This document shows positions 44,724 to 54,015 of a stretch of 64,000 nucleotides of DNA, one piece after another. This DNA comes from Roseiarcus sp963767245. Its GTDB lineage: Bacteria; Pseudomonadota; Alphaproteobacteria; Rhizobiales; Beijerinckiaceae. Each line of letters begins with the position of its first letter. Position 1 is the first letter of the stretch. The position numbers and the translations under genes were made by a program. Location of the stretch: NCBI GenBank assembly GCA_963767245.1, contig CAVYDG010000009.1:1-64000 (forward strand), given 5' to 3'. The notes beneath the pieces are model-generated. The model did no database searches. It was not told where the DNA came from and saw only the letters and a list, made by a program, of their open reading frames with translations.

Positions 44724-44910
44724 CGCGACCCCATGTCCTCAGAATTCACGAAGGGGAGATTATTGCAGATCAGGCCAAAATTAAGTTACCCCACGTTCAG
44801 CGAACGACCGCTGAGGCACGTTCGAGTCGACGTTTTACCGGACAGTGGCGAGCGCGACGGCGGTCGTCGCCCTTGGTGGTTGCCGTCCGCGGGCGGCGGA
44901 GCACCGGATC

Positions 44911-45984
44911 CTACATCGGGGATGGCTTCGCAAGGAACTCTGCCAATGCGTCTGTCAGACGGTCGAGCTCCGCCTCCGATCCGATCGTGATCCGTATGAA
45001 GTCAGACACTCGCGAGCCGGAGAAATGCCGCACGAGCACAGCACGCTCACGCAGCGCCGCCGACAGGGCTTGGCCGGTATGGCTCGGGTGGCGGGCGAAG
45101 ACGAAGTTGGCGCTGGACGGCAGGACATCGATCCCAAGCCGGATCAGACTGGCGGTCAGGCGCGTTCGGTTTCCGATGATGGTCGATCGCATCCGTTGGA
45201 AATAGGCCTCGTCCTGGATTGCGGCGATGGCGCCGGCCTGGGCTGGCCGCCCGAGCGGATATGAGTTGAAGCTGTCCTTCACCCGAGTCAGGGCTTCGAT
45301 CAGCGCTTGGTCGCCAATCGCGTAGCCGACGCGAAGGCCAGCGAGGGAACGCGATTTCGATAGGGTCTGGACCACCAGGAGATTGGGATGGTTACGGATC
45401 AAGGGAATGGCCGTGTCCGCGCCGAAGTCGACATAGGCCTCGTCGATTACGACCGGCGCATCCGCTCGCTCGCTCACGAGCCGTTCGATCTCCGCGCGGG
45501 ACAGGGCGATCCCCGTGGGGGCGTTAGGATTGGCAATGATAATCGAGCCACCCCGAACACGATAATCGGCGACGCGAACGCGCATCTCGGCATCGAGCGG
45601 GACGGTCTCATGGTCAATGCCCAACAGCCGGCAGTAGACGGGATAGAAGCTGTAGGTGACGTCCGGAAACAGAACGGGCTTGGGCTGCTTGAGCAGCGCC
45701 GCGAAGGCGTGTGCGAGCACCTCGTCCGAGCCGTTGCCGACAAAGACCTGCTCGGGCGCGACCCCGTGATATTTGGCTAGCGCCTCCCGGAGCAGCGTCG
45801 ATTGCGGGTCGGGGTAGAGGCGGAGCGTGTCGGCGGCGGCTGATCGTACCGCTTCGATCGCCATCGGAGATGGTGCGAAGGGGCTTTCGTTGGTGTTCAG
45901 CTTCACTATGTTAGGAAGCTGCGGCTGTTCGCCAGGCACGTATGGCGACAGACCTTGGGCAAGTTGCGACCAATAGCGGCTCAC
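44911..45984 (-). CDS. hisC: Histidinol-phosphate aminotransferase
   Basis: A 357-aa PLP-dependent class I/II aminotransferase. It converts imidazole acetol phosphate to histidinol phosphate in histidine synthesis, and paralogues often use phenylpyruvate. Seen: KLNTNESPFAPSPMAIEAV (substrate entry), GNGSDEVLAHAFAALLKQP, IIANPNAPTGIALSRAEIE, PVVIDEAYVDFG (PLP Asp/Tyr) and VVQTLSKSRSLAGLRVGYAI with the Schiff-base Lys. GTG start at 45984 with GAGAGG 6 bases upstream. It stands alone, not in a his operon, so it may be a second copy with broader specificity. Intact. Confidence 0.9.
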   Translation of the reverse strand: MSRYWSQLAQGLSPYVPGEQPQLPNIVKLNTNESPFAPSPMAIEAVRSAAADTLRLYPDPQSTLLREALAKYHGVAPEQVFVGNGSDEVLAHAFAALLKQPKPVLFPDVTYSFYPVYCRLLGIDHETVPLDAEMRVRVADYRVRGGSIIIANPNAPTGIALSRAEIERLVSERADAPVVIDEAYVDFGADTAIPLIRNHPNLLVVQTLSKSRSLAGLRVGYAIGDQALIEALTRVKDSFNSYPLGRPAQAGAIAAIQDEAYFQRMRSTIIGNRTRLTASLIRLGIDVLPSSANFVFARHPSHTGQALSAALRERAVLVRHFSGSRVSDFIRITIGSEAELDRLTDALAEFLAKPSPM

Positions 45985-46320
45985 AAATCCCTCTCTCGCT
46001 GCCCGTTCCTGCAGAGCGATGAGGGTTCAGACTTCCGCGGTCAAGGTCGCCGGCGCTCTTTCGCGGCCACCACGTCCGCACTTGCGGAATGTCACGAGAT
46101 GGGTCGATGCTTCCCGTTCGCCACGCCTTGCGAACGAGCGCACTTTGCGCACCGCGGTCCTCCACAGCGTCGTCTGCGCGGCAAGAATCCCCCGACGTGG
46201 TCACCAGCGTAAGCTCCCCGATTGGATTTGGAGCCTAAAAGTCTGGCCGTCCAGAAGCCTGCTTCCTTTTAAAGGGACGGCATTCGTTTAGTGATTGATG
46301 CCAAGGCCGGGTTCGAGATG
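45985..46320. other. No gene apart from the severed tail of the secreted-protein gene
   Basis: Minus-strand bases 46288-46313 encode EPGLGINH and a stop, which rejoin in frame with the gene at 47543-47939 if the IS481 copy is removed. The rest shows nothing recognisable. Confidence 0.5.
46314..46320. repeat. IS481 target duplication, left copy (CGAGATG)
   Basis: CGAGATG adjoining the left end of the IS481 element, identical to 47543-47549. Confidence 0.85.
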
Positions 46321-47542
46321 TGCAGTAGTTAAGACTTAATCTGACAGATGGTGTCATAGCTGAGGCGGAAGCCGAGGCCGGGCGCGGAGTGGTCGGGGTG
46401 CGCAGCGCCCGGCCTCGGCGTTTCGAAAGGACACTGACGATGACCAAGGAACAGAAGATCATCCGCGCCAAGGTTGGGCTGCTGGAGTTGGCCAAGCAGC
46501 TCGGCAACGTCAGCCGGGCCTGCAAAATGATGGGCTATTCGCGCGACAGCTTTTACCGTTTCAAGGAGCTTTATGACGCCGGCGGCGAATTGGCTCTGCA
46601 GGAACTGACGAGGCGAAAGCCGATCCTCAAGAACCGCACCCCGCCCGAGGTCGAGGCGATCATCGTCGAGCTTTCGCTGGACCAGCCGGCTTACGGCCAA
46701 ATCCGCGTCGCCAACGAGCTTCGCAAACTCGGCCACTCAATTTCGCCGGCCGGGGTGCGCGGAGTGTGGCAGCGCCATGATCTGGAGACGATGAAGAAGC
46801 GACTCAAGGCCCTCGAAGCCAAGGTCGCCCAGGAAGGCCTGGTGCTGACCGAAAGCCAAGTCGCCGCGCTGGAGAAGGCCAAGAGCGAGAAAGAGGCGCA
46901 TGGCGAGTTCGAGAGCGAATGTCCGGGCTATTGCGGCGCTCAGGACACGTTCTATGTCGGCAACATGAAGGGGGTCGGCCGCATCTATCAGCAAACCTTC
47001 ATCGACACCTACGCCAAGGTCGCCTTCGCTAAACTCTATGACCGCAAGACGCCGATCACCGCGGCCGATCTGCTCAACGATCGCGTCGTGCCGTTCTATG
47101 ATGCGAGGGAAGTGAGGCTCTGTCGCGTGCTGACGGATCGTGGCACGGAATATTGCGGCAACCCCGAGCACCACCAATACAAGCTCTATCTGGCGCTCGA
47201 GGATATCGACCATTCGCGCACCAAGACCAAGAGCCCGCAAACGAATGGCATCGTCGAGCGCTTCCACAAGACGGTGCTCGACGAGTTCTATCGTATCGCC
47301 TTTCGCAAGAAGATCTATCGATCGATCACCGAACTTCAGGACGATCTCGATTCCTGGGTTCAAAGCTACAACGAGGAAAGGCCGCATCAAGGGAGATGGT
47401 GCTTCGGCAAGACGCCAGCGCAGACCTTCCTTGACGCCACGCCGCTTGCGAAGGAGAAAATGATCGCGGCCTGATCATACCTGACAGGCAGGACCGACCG
47501 ATCTCCGGACGCTGACCGTCAGATCAAGTGCCAGCTACTACA
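46321..47542 (+). mobile_element. IS481-family insertion sequence
   Basis: A 1222-bp element. Imperfect terminal inverted repeats TGCAGTAGTTAAGACTT... (46321) and TGTAGTAGCTGGCACTT... (complement, ending 47542) share the inner ATCTGAC. A 7-bp CGAGATG flanks both sides. One intact transposase. Removing the element and one copy of the duplication restores a 141-codon frame across the site, which confirms the boundaries. Confidence 0.92.
46440..47474 (+). CDS. IS481-family transposase
   Basis: A 344-aa DDE transposase. N-terminal helix-turn-helix (VGLLELAKQLGNVSRACKMM, GYSRDSFYRFKELYD); integrase core with QDTFYVGNMKGVGRIYQQTF and FIDTYAKVAFAKLYD (first Asp region), RVLTDRGTEYCGNPEHH (second Asp) and KSPQTNGIVERFHKTVLDEF (Glu). 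C-terminus VQSYNEERPHQGRWCFGKTP. ATG 46440 is favoured by family length. Intact. Confidence 0.93.
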   Translation: MTKEQKIIRAKVGLLELAKQLGNVSRACKMMGYSRDSFYRFKELYDAGGELALQELTRRKPILKNRTPPEVEAIIVELSLDQPAYGQIRVANELRKLGHSISPAGVRGVWQRHDLETMKKRLKALEAKVAQEGLVLTESQVAALEKAKSEKEAHGEFESECPGYCGAQDTFYVGNMKGVGRIYQQTFIDTYAKVAFAKLYDRKTPITAADLLNDRVVPFYDAREVRLCRVLTDRGTEYCGNPEHHQYKLYLALEDIDHSRTKTKSPQTNGIVERFHKTVLDEFYRIAFRKKIYRSITELQDDLDSWVQSYNEERPHQGRWCFGKTPAQTFLDATPLAKEKMIAA

Positions 47543-47939
47543 CGAGATGAAACATGATCCAACCATCCGCACGCCGCCGAAGCGTGCAGCCTCCTGTCGT
47601 TCCATCCGCTCTCCGCAGAGGACGGACCGCGTTCTCCTGAAGCCATCCGATTTTACCGCCATAGCTCATCGTCTTCAGAAATCCGTCTTCGACGACCGGC
47701 GGCCACGCAATGTAAATTATGCCAGAAACTCGGGCTACTCCTTTTGCGTCGTCCCTTGGCGCATCGAGCATCCAAGGGAATCCGGCGCCCGTCCGCAAAT
47801 CATCCTGGCTCAGGTGCAAGCCCGGAATATTGATCCCCTCGCACTGAAAACCGGATACCGTCTCGCCCTCCGGCTGTCCGTGCGCCTCGCTGAACGCCAG
47901 CAACGCCGTGATCCCTGAAACAAAGTAAACGGCCTTCAT
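47538..47939 (-). CDS. Secreted hypothetical protein, 3' end replaced by IS481
   Basis: A small exported protein of 133 aa: signal peptide MKAVYFVSGITALLAFSEAHG, a mature part containing GFQCEGINIPGLHLSQDDL, and an SH3-like repeat region (YGGKIGWLQENAVRPLRRAD). ATG 47939 is preferred (GGAGAGGG upstream) over ATG 47951. The IS481 insertion swaps the native ending LEPGLGINH for LV, using a stop in the IS end. The loss is only 8 residues, so the product may still function. It lies 13 bases downstream of another small gene, in an apparent operon. Confidence 0.65.
   Translation of the reverse strand: MKAVYFVSGITALLAFSEAHGQPEGETVSGFQCEGINIPGLHLSQDDLRTGAGFPWMLDAPRDDAKGVARVSGIIYIAWPPVVEDGFLKTMSYGGKIGWLQENAVRPLRRADGTTGGCTLRRRADGWIMFHLV
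47543..47549. repeat. IS481 target duplication, right copy (CGAGATG)
   Basis: CGAGATG adjoining the right end of the IS481 element, identical to 46314-46320. Confidence 0.85.
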
Positions 47940-47952
47940 TACCCTCTCCATG

Positions 47953-48210
47953 CTATTGAGCGAATACGCTTTGATTTGCTGTTGCGGAGCCTAGTTTAGC
48001 AATGATGGTTGCCCGCCATTGACCAACTGTGCTTGAGCTAGAAAGACCATTCGCAGCAAGTGAAGCCGCGCTTAATCCGGTGAGTTGAGCCATATTTTCA
48101 GAGTCGTCAGCGGCCGCGACGTCCGGTCCCACTCCGGCTCCAAACTGATAGACCGCCCGAACGGCCAGCACTGTCGGATTCGACATATTTTCTTGGGTCT
48201 GGAGCATCAT
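47953..48210 (-). CDS. Small hypothetical protein upstream of the secreted protein
   Basis: An 85-aa frame from an ATG at 48210 preceded by GGAG with 7-base spacing. Ala/Ser/Thr-rich, with QENMSNPTVLAVRAVYQFGA and TGLSAASLAANGLSSSSTVG. No domain recognised. It ends 13 bases before the secreted-protein start, so the two probably form an operon. The frame is open to 48264 but lacks a ribosome site there. Confidence 0.45.
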   Translation of the reverse strand: MMLQTQENMSNPTVLAVRAVYQFGAGVGPDVAAADDSENMAQLTGLSAASLAANGLSSSSTVGQWRATIIAKLGSATANQSVFAQ

Positions 48211-48865
48211 CGCATCGCTCCGTAACTCATAGGATGCCGCATACGCTTCCGTCGTAGGATCCATCTGACGATCGCGTCGAGACGGGCGAGCGCTGCGCCA
48301 GCCAGAAACGCCGCTTCGGCTTCCGTTTCGGGCGCGTGGACCGGCCGCGCCCAGTCGGGAAACGGCCTCGCCGAGGCGGGCGGAAGGCTAGGGATTCCCT
48401 GCGAATGGTCACTGCAACGCCGCAGTCAATGTAGGCATCGCAGACGCCATAGACCGCATCGCTCGCCTTCAAGCCGTTAGTCTGTTCGGTGCGGGGGGAA
48501 TCGCAATGCTGGGTTACCTGACTCAGCGGCGCCAACGATTCTGCTCGTGAAGCAAAAACTCACTCTTCGCAGCCGACGCTACGATAAACAGTCTTGCCGG
48601 CTTCGTTCAGCCGATCTCAGGCGGCAACAGGTCCCACGCTACCGCCTGCACAATATGTCGTCTCGTGGTCATCGGGATCAGGGGATGCGCTCAGGCTGCG
48701 GAGGTCGCTTGAGCATAGTCACCGTCGTCGCTGTAGCCGTTGTCGCCATCGCAGGTACCTCCCGACGGCCGGGAGCTATGGAGGAAACTGGGTGACGGTG
48801 TGAAGAGGCGGCGTAACGGGGTTGGTGATCAAGCCACCCGAACCTCCAAGCAGGAGCGTTACGCC
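48211..48865. other. No gene recognised
   Basis: About 650 bases without a supportable gene. The sequence GAAACTGGGTGACGGTGTG at about 48783-48801 resembles an IS256 left end and probably marks the start of the IS256 remnant that follows. Confidence 0.35.
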
Positions 48866-49252
48866 ATGACTGAGAATAGAGTTGTTGCCCTTCGACAGAA
48901 AGGGGCAATCGATGATCCGCTCACCGAAATCTTGCGAGCGGGCGCGCGTCGGCTGATTGCCCAGGCGGTGAAGGCGGAGTTCGAGACATTTCTGGCCTCG
49001 ACCGCGGAGCTCGTGCTTCCGGATGGCCGCCAACGGGTGGTTCGCCACGGGCATGATCCGGTTCGCGCGATCCAGACGGGAATCGGCCCGGTCGAAGTGC
49101 AAAAGCCGAAGGCCCGCGATCGCGCCGCCGCTTCGGGGGAGCGCCTTCGCTTCTCGTCGAACATCCTGCCCAAATGGGCGCGGCGCACCAAGAGCCTCGA
49201 CGCGCTGTTGCCGGTTCTCTATCTGAGCGGGATTTCCGCCGGCGATTTCCGC
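48866..49252 (+). pseudogene. IS256-family transposase, N-terminal remnant
   Basis: Reads DPLTEILRAGARRLIAQAVK, AEFETFLASTAELVLPDGR, VVRHGHDPVRAIQTGIGPVE and LPKWARRTKSLDALLPVLYL, ending SGISAGDF, the classic N-terminal domain of IS256-type Mutator transposases. At about 49250 it runs into the 3' side of the aldo/keto reductase; the catalytic DDE domain is missing. Start ATG 48866 with AGGAG upstream. Confidence 0.85.
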
Positions 49253-49804
49253 CTCCGGCTCGCGCCACCACAGCGAATATTCGCTCTGCACAGCAGTGAC
49301 CGGCTGTACGCCATGGGCGCGTCGGATCGTCTCGGCGCCTGCCTCGCATAGGCCAAAATGCCGGACCTTGCCTTCTTCGATCAGGCCCTTCACGGCTCCT
49401 GTGACATCCTCGATCGGCACCTTCGGATCGACACGATGCTGGTAGAACAGATCGATACTGTCGACGCGCAGGCGACGCAGCGAGTCCTCGGCGACCTTGC
49501 GAATGTGGGCGGGCCGGCTGTTGAGACCGTCCGTTCCCGGCTCGAAGTCGTGGCCGAATTTGGTGGCGATTACGACCTCGCTCCGCAAGAACTACAGCGC
49601 CTCGCCGACCAGCTCCTCATTGGTGAAGGGGCCATAAACTTCAGCGGTGTCGAAGAAAGTGATGCCGCGCGCGACTGCCGCGCGCACAAGCTCGATCATC
49701 GCTGCCCGGTCGGGGGCAGGACCACGATGGTGATTAAGACCCATGCAGCCTAGGCCGAGTGCCGAGACGGCAAGACCACCATCTCCAAGTTTCCGCGTCT
49801 GCAT
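49253..49804 (-). pseudogene. Aldo/keto reductase, nonsense mutation and truncation
   Basis: NADPH-dependent aldo/keto reductase. From ATG 49804: MQTRKLGDGGLAVSALGLGC, then GITFFDTAEVYGPFTNEELV (catalytic Asp and Tyr) and GEAL. An in-frame TAG follows at 49592-49594. Beyond it the same frame continues RSEVVIATKFGHD (catalytic Lys), RRLRVDSIDLFYQHRVDPKV, GKVRHFGLCEAGAETIRRA and TAVQSEYSLWWREPE, where the IS256 remnant begins. The C-terminal 115 or so residues are lost. Two independent lesions make loss of function certain unless both are assembly artefacts. Confidence 0.88.
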
Positions 49805-49924
49805 CGGTTATCTCCTCTTCCGCTCGTACCAGACGTGCGGATCGAGATCATCGTCGATTACCCCCAAGCGACATCCGTCCGCTTGGTCTCGGTGATCCCT
49901 CCGGTCGCCACGAGGGCGCGGATG

Positions 49925-49969
49925 GCGGCTATTTGCGCACAGCGGGCGGCTGGAGTTGACGTTAGGACT
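49925..49969 (+). repeat. Diverged 45-bp repeat, copy 1
   Basis: Contains GCTATTTGCGC, GGCTGGAGT and TGACGTTAG. A second copy in the same orientation lies at about 56972-57016, with roughly three-quarters identity by eye. Nature unknown. Confidence 0.4.
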
Positions 49970-50096
49970 AAACCGCTCGCGCGGTAGCCGCGGCGATGGA
50001 CGGCAGGAGGTGCCAAAGGGGTGACGGTGAGAGCGAAGGCTCGAACCTGTCTCAAGATCGTGGGGTTCAACCCCATGCGAGACAGGAGTCTTTGCG

Positions 50097-50972
50097 ATGC
50101 TAGAGAAGCCCATCAGCCCGCTTCGCCAGCGCATGATCGACGACATGACGGCGCGCCGTTTCAAGGAGAAGGTGCGGAAGGATTACGTCCGGCACGTCAG
50201 GACCTTCGCGGCCTTCCTCGGCCGGTCGCCGGACACGGCGACGAGCGAGGACCTTCGCCGCTTTCAGCTACACATGGCGCAGCAACAGATCAGCGCAGGG
50301 TCCATCAACGCCGCCGTCGCCGCGCTGCGGTTTTTCTTCAACGTGACGCTCGAACGCCCCGACCTTGTGCGTCATCTGACGACGGTGAACACACCGTGTA
50401 GGGCGCCGGTCGTGCTGAGCCAGGAGGAAGTGGCGCACCTCCTCGAAGCGGCGCCCGGTCTCAAGGTCAAGGCCGCGCTCAGCGTCGCCTACGGCGCAGG
50501 CCTGCGCGTGTCCGAGGTCGTGGCGCTGAAGGTGTCCGACATCGACAGCGAGCGCATGACGCTTCGGGTCGAGCGGGGCAAGGGGCAGCGGGATCGCTAC
50601 GTCATGCTCTCCCCGCAGCTGCTCGAACTGTTGCGCGAATGGTGGCGGTCGGCACGGCCGCAGGCCTGGCTGTTTCCGGGCCAGAACCCGGTCAATCCAA
50701 TGTCGGCCCGGCAGCTCAACCGCGCCGTGCACGCCGCCAAGAACCTGGCCGGAATCTCCAAGCGCGTGTCGATGCACACGTTGCGGCACAGCTTCGCGAC
50801 GCATCTGCTCGAACAGGGCGTCGATATTCGCGTAATCCAGGTGTTGCTCGGGCACGCCAAGCTGGAGACGACCGCGCTCTATACCCGCGTCGCCTTCAAC
50901 ACGATCCGCGACATCAAAAGCCCCTTGGAGCGACTGGGCCTCAACATCGCCAACCGATCGCCGCCCGCTTGA
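50097..50972 (+). CDS. Tyrosine recombinase associated with the IS91 transposase
   Basis: A 291-aa XerC/D-like recombinase. N-terminal SAM-like domain (YVRHVRTFAAFLGRSPDTAT). Catalytic residues: Arg in GAGLRVSEVVALKVSDI, His-x-x-Arg in MHTLRHSFATHLLEQG, His in VIQVLLGHAKLETTAL and Tyr in LYTRVAFNTI. Intact. Its stop lies 10 bases before the transposase start. The role of this gene in IS91 movement is not known; it may resolve replication products. Confidence 0.88.
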   Translation: MLEKPISPLRQRMIDDMTARRFKEKVRKDYVRHVRTFAAFLGRSPDTATSEDLRRFQLHMAQQQISAGSINAAVAALRFFFNVTLERPDLVRHLTTVNTPCRAPVVLSQEEVAHLLEAAPGLKVKAALSVAYGAGLRVSEVVALKVSDIDSERMTLRVERGKGQRDRYVMLSPQLLELLREWWRSARPQAWLFPGQNPVNPMSARQLNRAVHAAKNLAGISKRVSMHTLRHSFATHLLEQGVDIRVIQVLLGHAKLETTALYTRVAFNTIRDIKSPLERLGLNIANRSPPA

Positions 50973-50982
50973 GCGCGGGCGC

Positions 50983-52191
50983 ATGGCGCGGCCTCGCCTG
51001 GAGGTCGCCGACGTCTTTCGAGCCCATGGGGCGGCGTGGCGCGAGGCCAATCCCGGCCATGCGAGTCTCAGCCAACTGAAAGTCATGTCGGCGATCGAGA
51101 CCTGTCGAACCTCGGCGCTCGGCGGACATGTCGAGCGCTGCGAGGATTGCGCGCACGAACGCATCGCCTACAATTCCTGCCGCAACCGTCACTGCCCGAA
51201 GTGTCAGGGCGCGACGGCGCGGCAATGGCTCGCCGAGCGCGAGGCGGCGCTTCTGCCGGTTCCCTATTATCACGTCGTCTTCACTCTGCCAGCGGCGATC
51301 GGCGCGATCGCCTTCCACAACAAGGCCGTCGTATACGATCTGTTGTTCAAGACCGCAGCCGAAACGCTGACCACCATCGCCGCCGACCCGAAGCATCTGG
51401 GCGCGCGCGTCGGCCTGACCGCCGTGCTCCACACCTGGGGCTCGGCGCTGACCCATCATCCGCATGTCCACGTCATCGTTCCCGGCGGCGGCCTGTCGCC
51501 GGACGGGTCGCGCTGGATTGCCTGCAAGTCCGGCTTTTTCCTGCCCGTGCGCGTGCTGTCGCGCCTCTTTCGTCGCCTGTTTCTCGAAGGCGTCGCCACC
51601 CTGCACAAGACTGGCCGCCTCGCGTTCTTCGGCGACCTCGCTCTGCTCGCCGACCAGGGCGCCTTCGATGCCGTCCTCACGCGAGCGCGCCGGACCGAGT
51701 GGGTCGTCTACGCCAAGCGACCCTTCGCCGGACCCCAGGCCGTTCTCGCCTACCTCGCGCGTTACACCCATCGCGTTGCGATCTCCAATTCCCGGCTCAT
51801 CGCCCTCGACCACGCGGGCGTCACCTTCAAATGGAAGGACTACCGGATCAAAGGCCGTGACAGGCTCAAGACCATGACGCTCGACGCCGCCGAGTTCATC
51901 CGCCGCTTTCTCCTGCACGTCCTGCCCAGCGGCTTCCACCGCATCCGCCACTACGGCCTCTTCGCCGGAACGGTTCGAGCCCGCAACATCGAGCGCGTCC
52001 GACAAATACTCGCCGCGCCCGAGGCCTCCCCCGAGCGCTCGCGCAACACGGCGGACAGCGAGGCCGAAAGACTTTCGCCCTTGCGTCAATGTCCGTGTTG
52101 CGGCGGCCGGATGATCACCGTCGAAACATTCGAAGGCGCGCGTTCTTCCCGCTCGCCATCGCCGAGCCGGATCAGGATCGACACCTCATGA
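50983..52191 (+). CDS. IS91-family transposase (Y2/HUH)
   Basis: A 402-aa rolling-circle transposase. N-terminal zinc finger (RCEDCAHERIAYNSCRNRHC, PKCQG), HUH motif THHPHVHVIVPGGGLS, and tyrosines in AYLARYTHRVAISNSRL. A C-terminal CPCCGGRM cysteine pair follows. Length and motifs are complete. It nicks at the element's ori end and transfers a single strand. Start ATG 50983. Confidence 0.92.
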   Translation: MARPRLEVADVFRAHGAAWREANPGHASLSQLKVMSAIETCRTSALGGHVERCEDCAHERIAYNSCRNRHCPKCQGATARQWLAEREAALLPVPYYHVVFTLPAAIGAIAFHNKAVVYDLLFKTAAETLTTIAADPKHLGARVGLTAVLHTWGSALTHHPHVHVIVPGGGLSPDGSRWIACKSGFFLPVRVLSRLFRRLFLEGVATLHKTGRLAFFGDLALLADQGAFDAVLTRARRTEWVVYAKRPFAGPQAVLAYLARYTHRVAISNSRLIALDHAGVTFKWKDYRIKGRDRLKTMTLDAAEFIRRFLLHVLPSGFHRIRHYGLFAGTVRARNIERVRQILAAPEASPERSRNTADSEAERLSPLRQCPCCGGRMITVETFEGARSSRSPSPSRIRIDTS

Positions 52192-52753
52192 CCGTCGCCG
52201 CGCTTCCCGCCACGCAACGCCTCTCAGTTTCGCTTCTGGCCACGCGTCGGAACGGGCCGCCCGTGTCCTCACACCGTCCGCAGACCCTCTCCAGGCGCCG
52301 GGCTAACGCCGGGCCCTCGTATGCTCGCGATCGAACACGCTCGTCGCCTACGTTCCCATCGATAAGAATGGCTGCCGCCGACCCCCGCAGCCGCACCCGC
52401 GATCCGTCGGCGACCTTCAAATCCCCATAGCTTGCGCCCAACCAAACCGCGCCTCTTCCTCCCCGCGGTTTCCTCCTTACGAGGCTTTCGGACCCCGGCC
52501 CCGCGCCCAGTCCCAGCGCACCTGCAAAGAGCCGGCATCCGAAACCCTTCAGTGAAGCGGACATTTTGCAATGGCGGGGACTTCGCAGTTGCGGCAAGCG
52601 GTTCCACACGCTTCGCCCTCGAGAAGGACCGTAGTCCGCCCGAAGTGGGCAGACCGTGGGCTCAGGTCCCCACGCTTCTTGAACGCAATTAACCGGCGAT
52701 CCCGGCGGAGGTATCATGCCCGGGCGCCGCCTGACGGGGAATAGTCATCATTC
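52192..52753. other. IS91 terminal region and intergenic DNA
   Basis: No gene seen. The first part is probably the ori-end region of the IS91 element. The rest is the upstream region of the glycosidase-like gene; no clear promoter was identified. Confidence 0.35.
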
Positions 52754-53986
52754 ATGATCGGCCGTTGGAAGCTCGGCGCGCAACTCTCCACGTCCCATTC
52801 CTCTCGCGGCTCGCTCGATCCGTTCAGAATGTTAGAGACCGTGCGTCGCGTGCAGGACGCGATCGACCTCGATCTCCTTATTGTTGGCTTTCGAGAGGCG
52901 CCAGAAATCTTTCGCGAGTTCTGCGGTTCCCGCCGGCCGGTCGATGACGCTCAACTGTGGTACGGCGCGCTTTCCGACATCGAAGGCATGGACGAATCGG
53001 ACCTCGTCGTGAACTGGCGTGGCGAGCGCAGCCGCGGCTGGGGCGGCTGGGCCGAAAGGGACGAGGTGGAAGAGACGTTCCGCTTCGCGTGCCCAAACAA
53101 CCCGAACGTCAGGAGAAAGACAGTTCGGCGACTTCGCGAGCTGCTCACCCAGTACAAATTCGCCGGGGTCTTTCTCGACAAGATCCGGTTTCCCTCCCCC
53201 GCCAACGGTATCGACGAGATGCTGTCCTGCTTTTGCGGTCACTGCCGGGACGCGGCGAAGGCGGCCGATCTTGACCTCGACGCAGTCGTTGACGCCCTCT
53301 CCGATCGCGCGATCGACCCCTCGGCTTCGCGAGCCAACTCAGAGAGCAACAAAGGTCTCGGGTGGCTCGGCGCGCTGCTCGCAGGCAGCGGCGTCCTTAC
53401 CCGTTTCCTCCACTTTCGCGCCGACAGCGTAATGGCTCTCGTAGCGGAACTCGGGGACGACGCGCGGCGGATGGGGCGAAAAGTGTCGCTGGACCTGTTC
53501 TCCCCCTGCCTTGCTCCTTTGGTAGGTCAGGATTACTGGCTCCTCAAGCACCACTGCGACTGGGCGAAGCCGATGACATATCGGTTGGCGCAGGGACCAG
53601 CCGGATTGCGGCTCGAGATCCCAGCGCTAATCGAGGGGGTCGCGAATCGCTTTGGCTTGGAAGAAGGTCGGATTGTGGAGTGGTCAGCACGCCAGGCGGG
53701 TTTCGACCGAAACATGCTTCAGGAGACGCGGGATCGGGCAGTTCCGATCCCCTTCATTCAGGCGGAGATTGACGCAGCCGTTCGCGCCTTTTCGCCGGTT
53801 CCCGTCTATTTCGGGCTGGAGCTCGTTCGCCAACCCGGCGTTATCGACATCGATCCTGTCCATATTGTCGAGATGGTCAAGGCCGGCCGCGCGGCGAACG
53901 CGGCCGGCCTTGTGATCTCATGGGATCTGATGCACGCGCCCGCTGACTGCATCCAAGCGCTCGCCAAAGCTGCGCAACCGGGGTGA
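52754..53986 (+). CDS. Putative TIM-barrel glycoside hydrolase-like protein
   Basis: A 410-aa protein without a signal peptide. The signature FAGVFLDKIRFPSPANGIDE, followed by LSCFCGHCRDAAKAA, is the GxFLDxIRFP and CFCxxC pattern of uncharacterised glycosidase-like TIM barrels (GHL/DUF4015-type families). Later, ARRMGRKVSLDLFSPCLAPL and WAKPMTYRLAQGPAGLRLEI give further barrel strands with acidic residues. It sits beside sugar ABC transporter genes and a second, truncated protein of the same general type at 56030-56785. I infer cytosolic processing of an imported saccharide or related compound; the substrate is unknown. Intact. Confidence 0.6.
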   Translation: MIGRWKLGAQLSTSHSSRGSLDPFRMLETVRRVQDAIDLDLLIVGFREAPEIFREFCGSRRPVDDAQLWYGALSDIEGMDESDLVVNWRGERSRGWGGWAERDEVEETFRFACPNNPNVRRKTVRRLRELLTQYKFAGVFLDKIRFPSPANGIDEMLSCFCGHCRDAAKAADLDLDAVVDALSDRAIDPSASRANSESNKGLGWLGALLAGSGVLTRFLHFRADSVMALVAELGDDARRMGRKVSLDLFSPCLAPLVGQDYWLLKHHCDWAKPMTYRLAQGPAGLRLEIPALIEGVANRFGLEEGRIVEWSARQAGFDRNMLQETRDRAVPIPFIQAEIDAAVRAFSPVPVYFGLELVRQPGVIDIDPVHIVEMVKAGRAANAAGLVISWDLMHAPADCIQALAKAAQPG

Positions 53987-54015
53987 AGCTCCCGAGCGCC
54001 GCGATAGAGGATTGA

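Larger units (their letters stand above)
49970..52690 (+). mobile_element. IS91-family element with tyrosine integrase (ends uncertain)
   Basis: Two consecutive plus-strand genes, an integrase and a Y2/HUH rolling-circle transposase, form the arrangement known for two-gene IS91-like elements. IS91 elements lack inverted repeats and target duplications, so the ends are estimated only from where neighbouring gene sequence stops. Rolling-circle transposition can mobilise adjacent DNA, here the sugar-uptake locus downstream. Confidence 0.5.
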
